Notes under the pieces: generated by a model
The model's database searches: none
Told to the model about the DNA's origin: nothing
The model's input: the letters and a program-made list of their open reading frames with translations, nothing else
Program-made: the position numbers and the translations under genes
Shown: piece by piece, positions 1 through 6,069 of the stretch
How positions within the stretch are numbered: position 1 is the stretch's first letter
Layout: each line of letters opens with the position of its first letter
NCBI GenBank assembly: GCA_910587775.1
Contig: CAJUNF010000004.1
Location: 51,219-59,564 of the forward strand
Direction: 5' to 3'
DNA length: 8,346 nt
Origin: an uncultured Bacilli bacterium
Lineage (GTDB): Bacteria > Bacillota_I > Bacilli_A > RF39 > UBA660

Positions 1-837
1 TTGTGCTTTACATGAATTATTATCAGAATCTACCTTTTTAATTTTAATTCTTCCTTGTGGATTAGTTACATTTAAATTTATAGAAGATACTATTGGATCT
101 ACTGCACCTGCAGACAACATACGTTGTGCGTCTCCATTATAATATACAATATAACTCTCACTAGTATATTGTTTTTTTAACAATTGAACTTTAATTTTTC
201 CTGCTTTAGTAGCTTTGATGCTTAAGGTATTACCATTAATGGTTGTTTCTGCATCATTAGACGCATAAATTTCATAATTAGATAATACTTTATTTGTATC
301 TTCTATTGTAATGACTTCACCAACTTTTGCTTCAATTTCCTGTCCATCAAATGATGGCTTTTTTTTATGATTGTTTACTAGATTTAAAATTTCATTTTTT
401 TCTGAATCCACATTTAATGTTGTTCCATGCTCATAGCGTTCGCTAGTGAAATGAACTGGAGTGGCTCCTGCCTCTTCCCAAAGCAATGCTTGAGTTGCTA
501 CTCTGTAATTGTCTTGCTGATGTCCTGGATAGTTATAGCCATAATATGCTATTAACAACATTCTCTCTTTTTTTTCATTTGGAATATTTGAATAACTCCA
601 ATCATTAGTCGTAAAGTATTCGCCTCCCTCATCAACTTGTGGATTAATGCAATATGCTATTTTTCCATTAAACGTATAAAATGTATATTGCCAAGATTTG
701 TATGTTCCATTATAGGAATAAGACCACCACCACCCTGTGTGAGTGATTGTTAATGGTTGTGTCTCTGCATTTATATTTTTTAAAAATAAAAAAGAAAAAA
801 TTGTCATAAAAGACAATAATAATTTGTTTTTTTTCAT
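1..837 (-). CDS. Thioester-domain surface adhesin with SpaA/Cna-B-type repeat start (partial, 3' end outside window)
   Basis: The reading frame opens at ATG 837 after an AGGGGG ribosome binding site (843-848) and stays open for 279 codons to the window edge, so the C-terminus is missing. Residues 1-24 form a signal peptide (KK N-region, hydrophobic core, INA|E cleavage). Residues about 30-145 look like a thioester (TQXA) domain: Cys63 in IAYCINP and Gln116 in ATQALLWEE are the expected pair for an internal Cys-Gln thioester, which in this family can bond covalently to host surface amines. Residues about 145-262 form a beta-rich Ig-like linker. From residue 263 the sequence RIKIKKVDSD matches the start of a SpaA/Cna-B domain, with Lys268 the likely isopeptide lysine. 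Known members end in a sortase signal or membrane anchor, which cannot be seen here. Role as an adhesin is inferred from the family. Confidence 0.88.
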   Translation of the reverse strand, partial: MKKNKLLLSFMTIFSFLFLKNINAETQPLTITHTGWWWSYSYNGTYKSWQYTFYTFNGKIAYCINPQVDEGGEYFTTNDWSYSNIPNEKKERMLLIAYYGYNYPGHQQDNYRVATQALLWEEAGATPVHFTSERYEHGTTLNVDSEKNEILNLVNNHKKKPSFDGQEIEAKVGEVITIEDTNKVLSNYEIYASNDAETTINGNTLSIKATKAGKIKVQLLKKQYTSESYIVYYNGDAQRMLSAGAVDPIVSSINLNVTNPQGRIKIKKVDSDNNSCKAQ

Positions 838-849
838 AATTCCCCCTAA

Positions 850-883
850 TTTTTTGGCTTAAATTTTTTTTGAAGCCAAAAAA
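850..883 (-). promoter_or_regulatory. Leader hairpin just upstream of the adhesin ribosome binding site
   Basis: An 11-bp perfect inverted repeat (850-860 with 873-883, 12-nt loop) has GGCTT/AAGCC at its core and A/T runs outside. On the minus strand it lies immediately before the AGGGGG site of the adhesin gene. It also uses the same T run (878-883) that serves as the tail of the terminator at 878-903, so the two structures compete for those bases. A regulatory role is inference. Confidence 0.45.
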
Positions 884-903
884 AAACTAATTTCAATTAG
901 TTT
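878..903 (-). terminator. Rho-independent terminator after the membrane-anchored linker protein gene
   Basis: Read on the minus strand, a 9-bp perfect stem (AAACTAATT with AATTAGTTT, 884-892/895-903) is followed by an uninterrupted run of nine T (886-878). It lies 16 bases after the stop codon of the upstream gene. The stem is AT-rich with a two-base loop, so the real loop is probably larger and strength is uncertain. Confidence 0.6.
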
Positions 904-919
904 CCAAAATTCATTGCTT

Positions 920-1657
920 TTATTCACATACTTTTTTTAAGACATTTTCTTTATGTTTCACATAATTTTTTGAAACACTATTAATCTGTAAAAAATATCC
1001 TAATACTTGATTTTCTTCGTCTACAACTTCCATACACCAAGAATTTGTGATGTCCTCATCAAGAAAAGAAATTTCTATTGATGCCTTGAGGCATAGTGAT
1101 TGAGTTTTACAATCAATTTTTCCTTTATGAAAAGAATAATTAAAGTTATTTGGATCTGGTACTCCAATGTACTTTTTTTTCTTTTCTTGAGTAGTAGATT
1201 TATCTGTAGTTTCTTTTTTACTGGTATTTTTACTGTTGTTTTTTTCTTTCGTATCACTCTTGGATTGTTCCATTTCACTACCTTTTTTCACTGAATTTTT
1301 TTTATCAGATGAAGAGGACGATACTTCATTTTTACTAATAGAACTCTTGTTATTTTTTGAATCATTATCAGTTGTACCTGTTGGATTTGTATTTACATTA
1401 TTCTTCTCTTCCTTTAACTCATTATTAGAATTAGGACTAGTAGTAGATTTATCAATATTTTCTAAGTCCTTATTTTTAGTAAAATTCTCTTCTTCTATTG
1501 ATTGGTTTTTATTATCAAGCTCAATTACATTATCTAAAGATGTATTTATTTTTTCAAAATACGAATAATTATAAGTAAAAAATGTAACAACAAAACCACA
1601 TAGTAAAATAATAAAAGCAATAAAAGCTATTTTTTTCATATATTTCTTTTCTTTCAT
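920..1657 (-). CDS. Membrane-anchored protein with low-complexity linker and four-cysteine C-terminal domain, function unknown
   Basis: I do not recognise the family. With ATG 1657 as start the protein has 245 residues; a GAGGAG site lies 12 bases upstream. An in-frame TTG at 1669 directly abuts that site and is a poor start, and a third option is ATG 1639. Residues about 10-27 are one hydrophobic segment behind a KEKKYMKK head: an uncleaved signal anchor, since Cys20 has Leu before it and does not form a lipobox. Residues about 32-161 are a Ser/Asn/Lys/Thr/Glu-rich disordered stretch of the kind that spans a cell wall. The last 84 residues form a compact domain with Cys183, Cys189, Cys208 and Cys244, and a stretch WCMEVVDEENQVLGYFLQIN. 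Exported topology would allow two disulfides. It sits upstream of the adhesin gene on the same strand, separated by a terminator, so a shared surface role is only suggested. Confidence 0.7.
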   Translation of the reverse strand: MKEKKYMKKIAFIAFIILLCGFVVTFFTYNYSYFEKINTSLDNVIELDNKNQSIEEENFTKNKDLENIDKSTTSPNSNNELKEEKNNVNTNPTGTTDNDSKNNKSSISKNEVSSSSSDKKNSVKKGSEMEQSKSDTKEKNNSKNTSKKETTDKSTTQEKKKKYIGVPDPNNFNYSFHKGKIDCKTQSLCLKASIEISFLDEDITNSWCMEVVDEENQVLGYFLQINSVSKNYVKHKENVLKKVCE

Positions 1658-1731
1658 ATAACATATCAACTCCTCATATTAAAATTGTTAGAGAGTGCTT
1701 AAATAAACTCCTATCAAATACTTCGTTAATA

Positions 1732-1762
1732 TATATATCACTCAAAAGAAAAGAAATTGCAA
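1732..1762 (-). promoter_or_regulatory. Possible promoter of the membrane-anchored linker protein gene
   Basis: On the minus strand TTGCAA (1762-1757) is followed after 17 bases by GATATA (1739-1734), or after 19 by TATATA. The match is weak and the whole stretch is AT-rich, so this is only the best candidate in the 150-base gap. No other gene is visible in that gap. Confidence 0.25.
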
Positions 1763-1784
1763 GCTTTTTCTTTTTACCACCTCC

Positions 1785-1808
1785 AAAATAGAATGATTAA
1801 CACATTCT
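1785..1808 (-). terminator. Weak terminator-like hairpin after the ArpU-like gene
   Basis: A 6-bp stem (AGAATG 1790-1795 with CATTCT 1803-1808, 7-nt loop) begins directly after the TGA stop codon at 1809-1811. The minus-strand tail is only TATTTTG, so termination would be inefficient. Confidence 0.35.
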
Positions 1809-2318
1809 TCAATCTAAATTTTGAAGTTCTAGCCAAAGTTTTACCAAACAACTTTTCTTAACATTTAAAAAAGTATTTTTACATATTCCTAATTTTTCAA
1901 AGATAACATTTTCTGGCTTATTTCCAAAAAAAGTATCAACTAAATATCTTGATTCCTGATTCGTCAGTTTAGAGGCAACTACCAATAAACAATTGTAGAA
2001 ATCATAAATCCAAATTTCTTCATCAACATTATTTGCTACAGAATCGCCAACTCGATCGGAAATATTTTTTTTACTTTTTCCAATCAAATCAAAAGTAGGT
2101 GATTTTATCGTAAAACTATTAGGTAATTTATGTAAATATTTAATTTTTTTATAGTGATCAAATTTCTCATTAATATCTTGTTTTAATTTTTTACAATCAT
2201 AATTTAAAAAAATGTCTTTTTTTAATAGTTCTGAATAATCGTTATATTCAGCAGACTTTTTTAATAATTCTTTTGGTAAATTCAAAAGCATATCAAAAGT
2301 TATAACAAAATTATTCAT
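1809..2318 (-). CDS. Phage-type transcriptional regulator, ArpU/RinA-like (sigma-70 region 4-like helix-turn-helix)
   Basis: 169 residues, ATG 2318 with a strong AGGGGAGG site at 2326-2334. The last 53 residues carry the typical end of phage late-gene regulators: a helix with LTNQESRYLVDTFFGN, then a helix-turn-helix VIFEKLGICKNTFLNVKK and a final amphipathic helix KLWLEL. The middle (SPTFDLIGKSKKNISDRVGD, about residues 72-91) and the length fit the ArpU/RinA pattern, in which such proteins activate phage late or packaging genes by acting like a sigma region 4. No other phage genes are visible, so it could be a prophage or mobile-element remnant or a domesticated regulator. Expression appears to be controlled by the leader described at 2340-2500. 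Family assignment is from motif recognition only. Confidence 0.62.
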   Translation of the reverse strand: MNNFVITFDMLLNLPKELLKKSAEYNDYSELLKKDIFLNYDCKKLKQDINEKFDHYKKIKYLHKLPNSFTIKSPTFDLIGKSKKNISDRVGDSVANNVDEEIWIYDFYNCLLVVASKLTNQESRYLVDTFFGNKPENVIFEKLGICKNTFLNVKKSCLVKLWLELQNLD

Positions 2319-2339
2319 AAAAATACCTCCCCTTTAGTC

Positions 2340-2382
2340 AAAAAAAGATTTCAAAAGCCACAAAAAGCTATTAAAATCTTTT
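2340..2382 (-). terminator. Terminator (attenuator) just upstream of the ArpU-like gene
   Basis: On the minus strand AAAAGATTT (2382-2374) pairs perfectly with AAATCTTTT (2351-2343), with a second inner pairing AGC/GCT (2367-2369 with 2356-2358) and a T run of seven (2346-2340). It ends only 5 bases before the ribosome binding site and about 20 before the start codon, and lies 90 to 130 bases downstream of the promoter at 2472-2500. It can therefore stop transcription before the gene, which is the position of an attenuator. Confidence 0.62.
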
Positions 2383-2385
2383 AAT
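2370..2385 (-). promoter_or_regulatory. Alternative (antiterminator-like) hairpin
   Basis: ATTAAAA and TTTTAAT form a perfect 7-bp inverted repeat with a two-base centre. It contains the whole 5' arm of the terminator at 2340-2382, so the two structures cannot form together. It begins 8 bases after the stop codon of the leader ORF, within reach of a ribosome stopped there. Confidence 0.45.
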
Positions 2386-2392
2386 GATTCCA

Positions 2393-2443
2393 CTATAAAA
2401 AAATGTTAATGTCTAGCTCCGATACATTTGGACTACATATCAT
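2393..2443 (-). CDS. Putative 16-codon leader peptide upstream of the ArpU-like gene
   Basis: ATG 2443 to TAG 2393 encodes MICSPNVSELDINIFL. It has its own GGGAGG site (2454-2459), 10 bases from the ATG and about 6 bases from the predicted transcript start. It lies between the promoter and the competing hairpins, as expected for a peptide whose translation controls attenuation. There is no run of codons for one amino acid, so an amino-acid-sensing mechanism is not evident; stalling or general ribosome occupancy would be the alternatives. The MxxSPNV start also resembles the N-terminus of some large serine recombinases (from memory), so it could instead be a recombinase stub. Translation is unproven. 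Confidence 0.42.
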   Translation of the reverse strand: MICSPNVSELDINIFL

Positions 2444-2471
2444 GCTAATACAACCTCCCGAATTGCAAAAT

Positions 2472-2500
2472 ATTCTAATCCAAACAACATCAAATGTCAA
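2472..2500 (-). promoter_or_regulatory. Sigma-A-type promoter of the leader and ArpU-like gene
   Basis: On the minus strand a perfect TTGACA (2500-2495) is followed after exactly 17 bases by TAGAAT (2477-2472), 5 of 6 matches to TATAAT. The transcript would start near 2465, giving a leader of about 147 bases before the ArpU-like start codon. Confidence 0.78.
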
Positions 2501-2506
2501 GAACTC

Positions 2507-2536
2507 CAAAAAAATAAACTATTTCAAAAAGAAATA
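2507..2536 (-). terminator. Weak terminator of the oxidoreductase gene
   Basis: On the minus strand a 6-bp stem (TATTTC/GAAATA, 2536-2531 and 2525-2520) is followed within a few bases by a T-rich tail with seven consecutive T. It lies about 100 bases after the oxidoreductase stop codon and just upstream of the next promoter, a sensible place for a terminator, but the stem is short. Confidence 0.4.
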
Positions 2537-2583
2537 ATTCATTTTATCTCATTATACTCATAAAAAAATCAATGTCGATTCCT

Positions 2584-2630
2584 AATTATATACCAAATTA
2601 TATACCATCCTAGATAGCAAATTATATATT
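2584..2630 (-). repeat. Three phased copies of an AT-rich 9-mer
   Basis: AATTATATA occurs at 2584, 2596 and 2620, that is with spacings of 12 and 24 bases; the first two copies continue identically with CC. On the minus strand each copy reads TATATAATT and so contains a TATAAT -10 hexamer. It follows the oxidoreductase stop codon. Too short and too few for CRISPR; possibly simple-sequence slippage. Confidence 0.4.
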
Positions 2631-2634
2631 AAAA

Positions 2635-4464
2635 TCAACTATTAATTTTTTTAGACTTACTTCTTACCATGTAGATTAATCGGAAAATACCAATATGTTT
2701 CACTAAAAAGCATAAGTATTTATAATATAAAAGTGCTATAAATTTATTTTGGAGTTCTTTAGTTAATAATCCACCTACTCCTTTTATTCCATCATCAATA
2801 CAAAAATATACTTCATAGTTACCGTTTTCTTTTATATAATTCATACAAACATTCAATTCGTATGTATTATCATAAGAAGTAAAATGATGGATTAGAGACT
2901 TATCTAAATTAATATTTACAAAATCTGAATATGATCGTAATTTTTCAACGTCCAATAAAAGCATATTTTTCTCATTGATATAAATTTTTTCAACTTTATG
3001 TTTTTTATTATAATGATTATAGACTTCTTTGGAACATGAGTATAGAATTTCTATTGCTAATACTTGGTCTTTTAAATCCCCTCTACAATTTTTATTATTC
3101 AAAAAATCCTTTAAAAATTTCTCTCTTGAGAGTTCATTATAACCCATAAACTCCTTTTTTTCTTTCTCAGAATATAAGTCTCCTAGATGAATTTCTTCAA
3201 ACACTTTATCTCCTAATAAAGGATTTCTAAATATATAAATATCAAAGTGTTCTAATCCACCAACATTCTCTTCGTCATTGGTTCTTTCATTGATTTCTTT
3301 AGATTGATAGCTATGAACTTGAATATTTAATAAATGTCCAACTTCTATATTAATTCTCTCATGCCGAATTCTGCCATTTTGTTTATAAAAATCCCGAGAT
3401 TCTATCCAACTTCTTCTGGAAACCCCATCGTGTAATAAATTTAAGTTTGCTGTTGTTATTGTAGAACCTTTTTGATTATAAAAAGAAAGTAACCCATAGA
3501 AATTTTTTTCTCCGTATTTTTTAAATCTTGGAAATTGATTTTCATAATAATAATTTGGAATATTTTGATTGGCAAATAATCTCTTATAATCAGAAATATT
3601 AATACATTGCAATTCATCTTCTGGCGTAAATACCTTTGAAAAAACTTCTCCAGATGTAATATGTTTACTTTTATCAGTTAAATTATTATTTATTTTTAAA
3701 AGATCACTTAACAAATCAATAAAATGATATCCACTATGAAATAATTTTCCATATCCATACTTATATGGATGATTTTCTTTGTTCAAATCGTGTGGCATTT
3801 CCCAATTTCCATCAGAATGAAAAATGTCTATATAAGTGATTGGAATTTGATACGTTTTAACCACATCATTCAAAATCTTTTTTATTTTTTCATATCCTTT
3901 ATGATATTTTCTTTGACACATTACTTTGCATGTTGCAGTAGATTTTCTTTCTAAATCTAGCAATTTATAATACTGCTTTCTCACTTTTTTTATACTTTTC
4001 AAAGTTGTCATATTTTCAGAAACTGTAATAGGCTTATCAGTTAAAACATTAATATTATTTTTTAATGCAAATTCTAAATACATAAAATGTGCTTTTGGCT
4101 CAGTCGAGATGATTAAATGAGTGATTCCAAGATTGTTACAAGTAATGAGCAATTGAGAAGAAACATCTTTTGGTAAGTGTTCTTGATATTTTATTTTATC
4201 AGGTATGGTAAAAATTTGACTGTTCTTAAAACCTTTTTCTTTTAAATAATTTTCTATTTCTTCTTTCTTAGACTCTAATTCAACAACCAGTGCTAAATTG
4301 ATTTTATGTTTTTTTAAATAGTTCAAATAAATTCTTTTTGCATGAGGACCGATTCCCACTAAAGCAACTTTGTTATGCTTTTTATTATGATAGACTAACT
4401 CTTTTGGATATTGAAAAATATCTAAATCATTAAAACTTTTTCTTTTGTATAAATTAGAATACAT
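2635..4464 (-). CDS. Gfo/Idh/MocA-family NAD(P)-dependent oxidoreductase, long form
   Basis: 609 residues, ATG 4464 with an AGGGGG site six bases upstream. The N-terminal half is a Rossmann fold: VALVGIGPHA (33-42, GxGxxA dinucleotide loop), a second strand ending in Glu62, and VLTDKPI (140-146), the family's [ED]KP motif with the catalytic-type Lys144. GKLFHSGYHFIDLL (239-252) matches the substrate-side GxGxLxDxGxHxxDxL block, His247 and Asp250 being the usual positions. Typical members have 330-400 residues; here about 200 extra residues follow, rich in Tyr and ending in a hydrophobic stretch and a basic tail, with no fold I recognise. Substrate unknown; the family mostly handles sugars, inositols and related polyols. 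A TATACT box (minus strand, 4493-4488) may give it its own promoter, since a terminator separates it from the LysR-Nudix genes. Confidence 0.8.
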   Translation of the reverse strand: MYSNLYKRKSFNDLDIFQYPKELVYHNKKHNKVALVGIGPHAKRIYLNYLKKHKINLALVVELESKKEEIENYLKEKGFKNSQIFTIPDKIKYQEHLPKDVSSQLLITCNNLGITHLIISTEPKAHFMYLEFALKNNINVLTDKPITVSENMTTLKSIKKVRKQYYKLLDLERKSTATCKVMCQRKYHKGYEKIKKILNDVVKTYQIPITYIDIFHSDGNWEMPHDLNKENHPYKYGYGKLFHSGYHFIDLLSDLLKINNNLTDKSKHITSGEVFSKVFTPEDELQCINISDYKRLFANQNIPNYYYENQFPRFKKYGEKNFYGLLSFYNQKGSTITTANLNLLHDGVSRRSWIESRDFYKQNGRIRHERINIEVGHLLNIQVHSYQSKEINERTNDEENVGGLEHFDIYIFRNPLLGDKVFEEIHLGDLYSEKEKKEFMGYNELSREKFLKDFLNNKNCRGDLKDQVLAIEILYSCSKEVYNHYNKKHKVEKIYINEKNMLLLDVEKLRSYSDFVNINLDKSLIHHFTSYDNTYELNVCMNYIKENGNYEVYFCIDDGIKGVGGLLTKELQNKFIALLYYKYLCFLVKHIGIFRLIYMVRSKSKKINS

Positions 4465-4504
4465 AAAAAGCCCCCTAAATGCTTTTTAGTATATTTTTAT
4501 TATT

Positions 4505-4537
4505 AAAAAAAGTACAATATCAATTAGATATAGTACT
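4505..4537 (-). terminator. Rho-independent terminator after the Nudix gene
   Basis: On the minus strand AGTAC and ATATC pair with GATAT and GTACT (4511-4521 with 4527-4537, one mismatch), with a 5-base loop and then seven T (4511-4505). The stem overlaps the last bases of the TAG stop codon (4536-4538). It separates the LysR-Nudix pair from the oxidoreductase gene; some read-through remains possible because all three genes are co-directional. Confidence 0.8.
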
Positions 4538-5102
4538 ATATAAATGTGACATTTTTTTCGATATCAATGTGTTGTTTCCAATATTTTAAAATTTCTAAAT
4601 CACGACGTACAATAAATTTAGAATGGTAAATACTTAATGGTCCATCTATAGGAGATGGTTTTAAGTTGTTTTCTGAATTTTGAATAAGAGATATTGCATC
4701 ATCTAAATTACACCATAATAATTCTGCTTGCTCTATTTTCTCTTGATTCGTTAAATGAGTTGTTTTTGTGTCTTCTACTACTTTCGCTACATATACAAAA
4801 GAAATTTGCTTGAAATCATCATAAGATTTATGTTCTTCTATTGTACCTAAATTTTTAATAATTTTAATTTTACATCCTGTTTCTTCTAATGCTTCTCTCT
4901 CGAAAGCAAGCATAGGTTCTTCTTGTTGTTCTACTCCACCACCTACAAGTTTATATTCTTGCTTTTTTCTTTTGTAAATAATTGCTATTTCATTTTTTTT
5001 ATTTAAAATAATTCCTCTTGCTCCAATCCGAATTCGTGGTTTATAAAACTCTTTACTCTTTAAACCAAAATCCTCATCTTTTAAAATTTTTATACAATTC
5101 AT
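4536..5102 (-). CDS. Nudix hydrolase
   Basis: 188 residues. The complete Nudix signature GX5EX7REUXEEXGU is present at residues 55-77: Gly55, Glu61, Arg69-Glu70, Glu73-Glu74 and Gly76. The glutamates bind the metal used to hydrolyse a nucleoside diphosphate linked to another group. A strand before the box (RIGARGIILNKKNEIAIIYKRK) and WCNLDDA after it fit the alpha/beta/alpha Nudix fold. The substrate cannot be read from the sequence; the extra C-terminal part after residue 150 is not diagnostic. The start codon shares its A with the LysR stop (TAATG), and a GGAGG inside the LysR end serves as ribosome binding site, so the two are translationally coupled and probably functionally linked. Confidence 0.9.
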   Translation of the reverse strand: MNCIKILKDEDFGLKSKEFYKPRIRIGARGIILNKKNEIAIIYKRKKQEYKLVGGGVEQQEEPMLAFEREALEETGCKIKIIKNLGTIEEHKSYDDFKQISFVYVAKVVEDTKTTHLTNQEKIEQAELLWCNLDDAISLIQNSENNLKPSPIDGPLSIYHSKFIVRRDLEILKYWKQHIDIEKNVTFI

Positions 5103-5992
5103 TATGCCTCCATGGAATCATTTAAAATCATCTCTACAAATTTCTTGGTAATATTGTTTATTGTATTTTTTGCATAAATTATCCCGATAGAATTAACAGG
5201 TAGATTGGGAATAGACAATTCACATAATTCAGAATTTTGAATTTCATCTTTAATAAAATAACCGATATAGTCGTCATTGTTTTTTACAAAGTCAATCATT
5301 AATTTTGAATCAGGCATTTCAATATCAGGATTTAATTCAATTCCTTTTTTTTGTAATACTTCATCTAATAATTGTCTACGTCTTGAACTTCCAGGAATAA
5401 CTAATTTAAATTTTGATAGATCAGATATTGTTTTTATACTTTGATTATTTTTATTCCATAAAGATTTAGAACAAGCAAAGCAAGTTTGAAATTCTCCAAT
5501 CGGTTTTACTTCTAATTCTAATTTCTCTGAATAATTAATGTGAGGTAAATAATCAATTAATATATCAATCTGATGATTCATCAAGTAACTATTTAAATTC
5601 GTAGCACTATCAATTAAAATTTTTATCTTAACATCTGGATATTTTTTATTAAAATCAGATAGATATTTCTCCAATTTATTATCAGCAATGTTTCTAGTTG
5701 TTCCAATTGTTATAACACCTTTTATAAGATTATTATCTATTTCATGAAATAACTCAAAATTGCTAAATAGTTGGTCTAATTGTTTAAATAGTTTTTCTCC
5801 ATCCAACGTTAATTCGATCCCTTTATTACTACTATTTATTAATTTCAATTTTAAATCTTTCTCTAAATTCTGGACTCTACGACTTAAATTTGGTTGAGCA
5901 ATAAAATTTTTTTCTGCAGCTCTTGAAAAACTTTTTTCCTTTGCTACCATATAAAAATCATACAATGCTATTAAATTATCTCTTAGATTCAT
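5102..5992 (-). CDS. LysR-type transcriptional regulator
   Basis: 296 residues, the usual length for the family. The winged helix-turn-helix occupies about 5-65, with SFSRAAEKNFIAQPNLSRRVQNLEKDL (21-47) as the DNA-binding core. The effector-binding domain follows: IKGVITIGTTRNIADNKL opens subdomain one, and later strands include IDILIDYLP, FKLVIPGSS and a final IGIIYAKN. ATG 5992 has AAGGAA about 10 bases upstream. A TTGACA promoter (6023-6052) and a dyad near -62 (6070-6086) lie just upstream, consistent with the gene regulating its own transcription. First gene of a two-gene operon with the Nudix hydrolase; the oxidoreductase may be a further target. The inducer is unknown. Confidence 0.93.
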   Translation of the reverse strand: MNLRDNLIALYDFYMVAKEKSFSRAAEKNFIAQPNLSRRVQNLEKDLKLKLINSSNKGIELTLDGEKLFKQLDQLFSNFELFHEIDNNLIKGVITIGTTRNIADNKLEKYLSDFNKKYPDVKIKILIDSATNLNSYLMNHQIDILIDYLPHINYSEKLELEVKPIGEFQTCFACSKSLWNKNNQSIKTISDLSKFKLVIPGSSRRRQLLDEVLQKKGIELNPDIEMPDSKLMIDFVKNNDDYIGYFIKDEIQNSELCELSIPNLPVNSIGIIYAKNTINNITKKFVEMILNDSMEA

Positions 5993-6022
5993 TTATTTTC
6001 ATTTCCTTACTTAATTTTTTTT

Positions 6023-6052
6023 AGAATAACAAATAAAACTACAATGTGTCAA
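6023..6052 (-). promoter_or_regulatory. Promoter of the LysR-Nudix operon
   Basis: On the minus strand a perfect TTGACA (6052-6047) is followed after 18 bases by TATTCT (6028-6023), 4 of 6 matches to TATAAT. Predicted transcript start is near 6016, leaving a leader of about 24 bases that contains AAGGAA. Confidence 0.68.
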
Positions 6053-6069
6053 TAAGTACGACATAAATT

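Larger units (their letters stand above)
2319..2634 (-). other. 316-base regulatory leader and intergenic region
   Basis: From left to right this gap holds the ribosome binding site of the ArpU-like gene, a U-tailed terminator (2340-2382), a competing hairpin (2370-2385), a 16-codon leader ORF (2393-2443), a near-consensus promoter (2472-2500), a weak terminator for the oxidoreductase gene (2507-2536) and a short phased AT-rich repeat (2584-2630). No larger gene is present on either strand. Confidence 0.7.

Noticed and set aside
1075..1278. Minus-strand frame inside the linker protein gene
   Set aside because: Second frame of the same low-complexity stretch; very Lys-rich product with no start signal.
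1100..1568. Open plus-strand frames at 1100-1294 and 1236-1568
   Set aside because: They lie antisense to the Ser/Lys/Asn-rich linker, and their Phe/Leu/Ser-rich products are what the complement of AAA/AAT/TCT codons gives. No ribosome binding site was found.
1667..1669. TTG as start of the linker protein
   Set aside because: It touches the GAGGAG site with no spacing, while the in-frame ATG at 1657 is within usable distance.
2584..2630. Possible CRISPR-like array
   Set aside because: Units are 9 bases, AT-only at the core, three copies, with no spacers of constant length and no cas-like gene nearby.
3769..3954. Plus-strand frame antisense to the oxidoreductase
   Set aside because: The oxidoreductase frame on the other strand has clear family motifs across this stretch. 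The antisense product is just Phe/Ile-rich.
5973..6002. Eight-codon frame starting at ATG 6002 that overlaps the LysR start
   Set aside because: Its ATG abuts AAGGAA with almost no spacing, so initiation is unlikely; the LysR ATG at 5992 is better placed.
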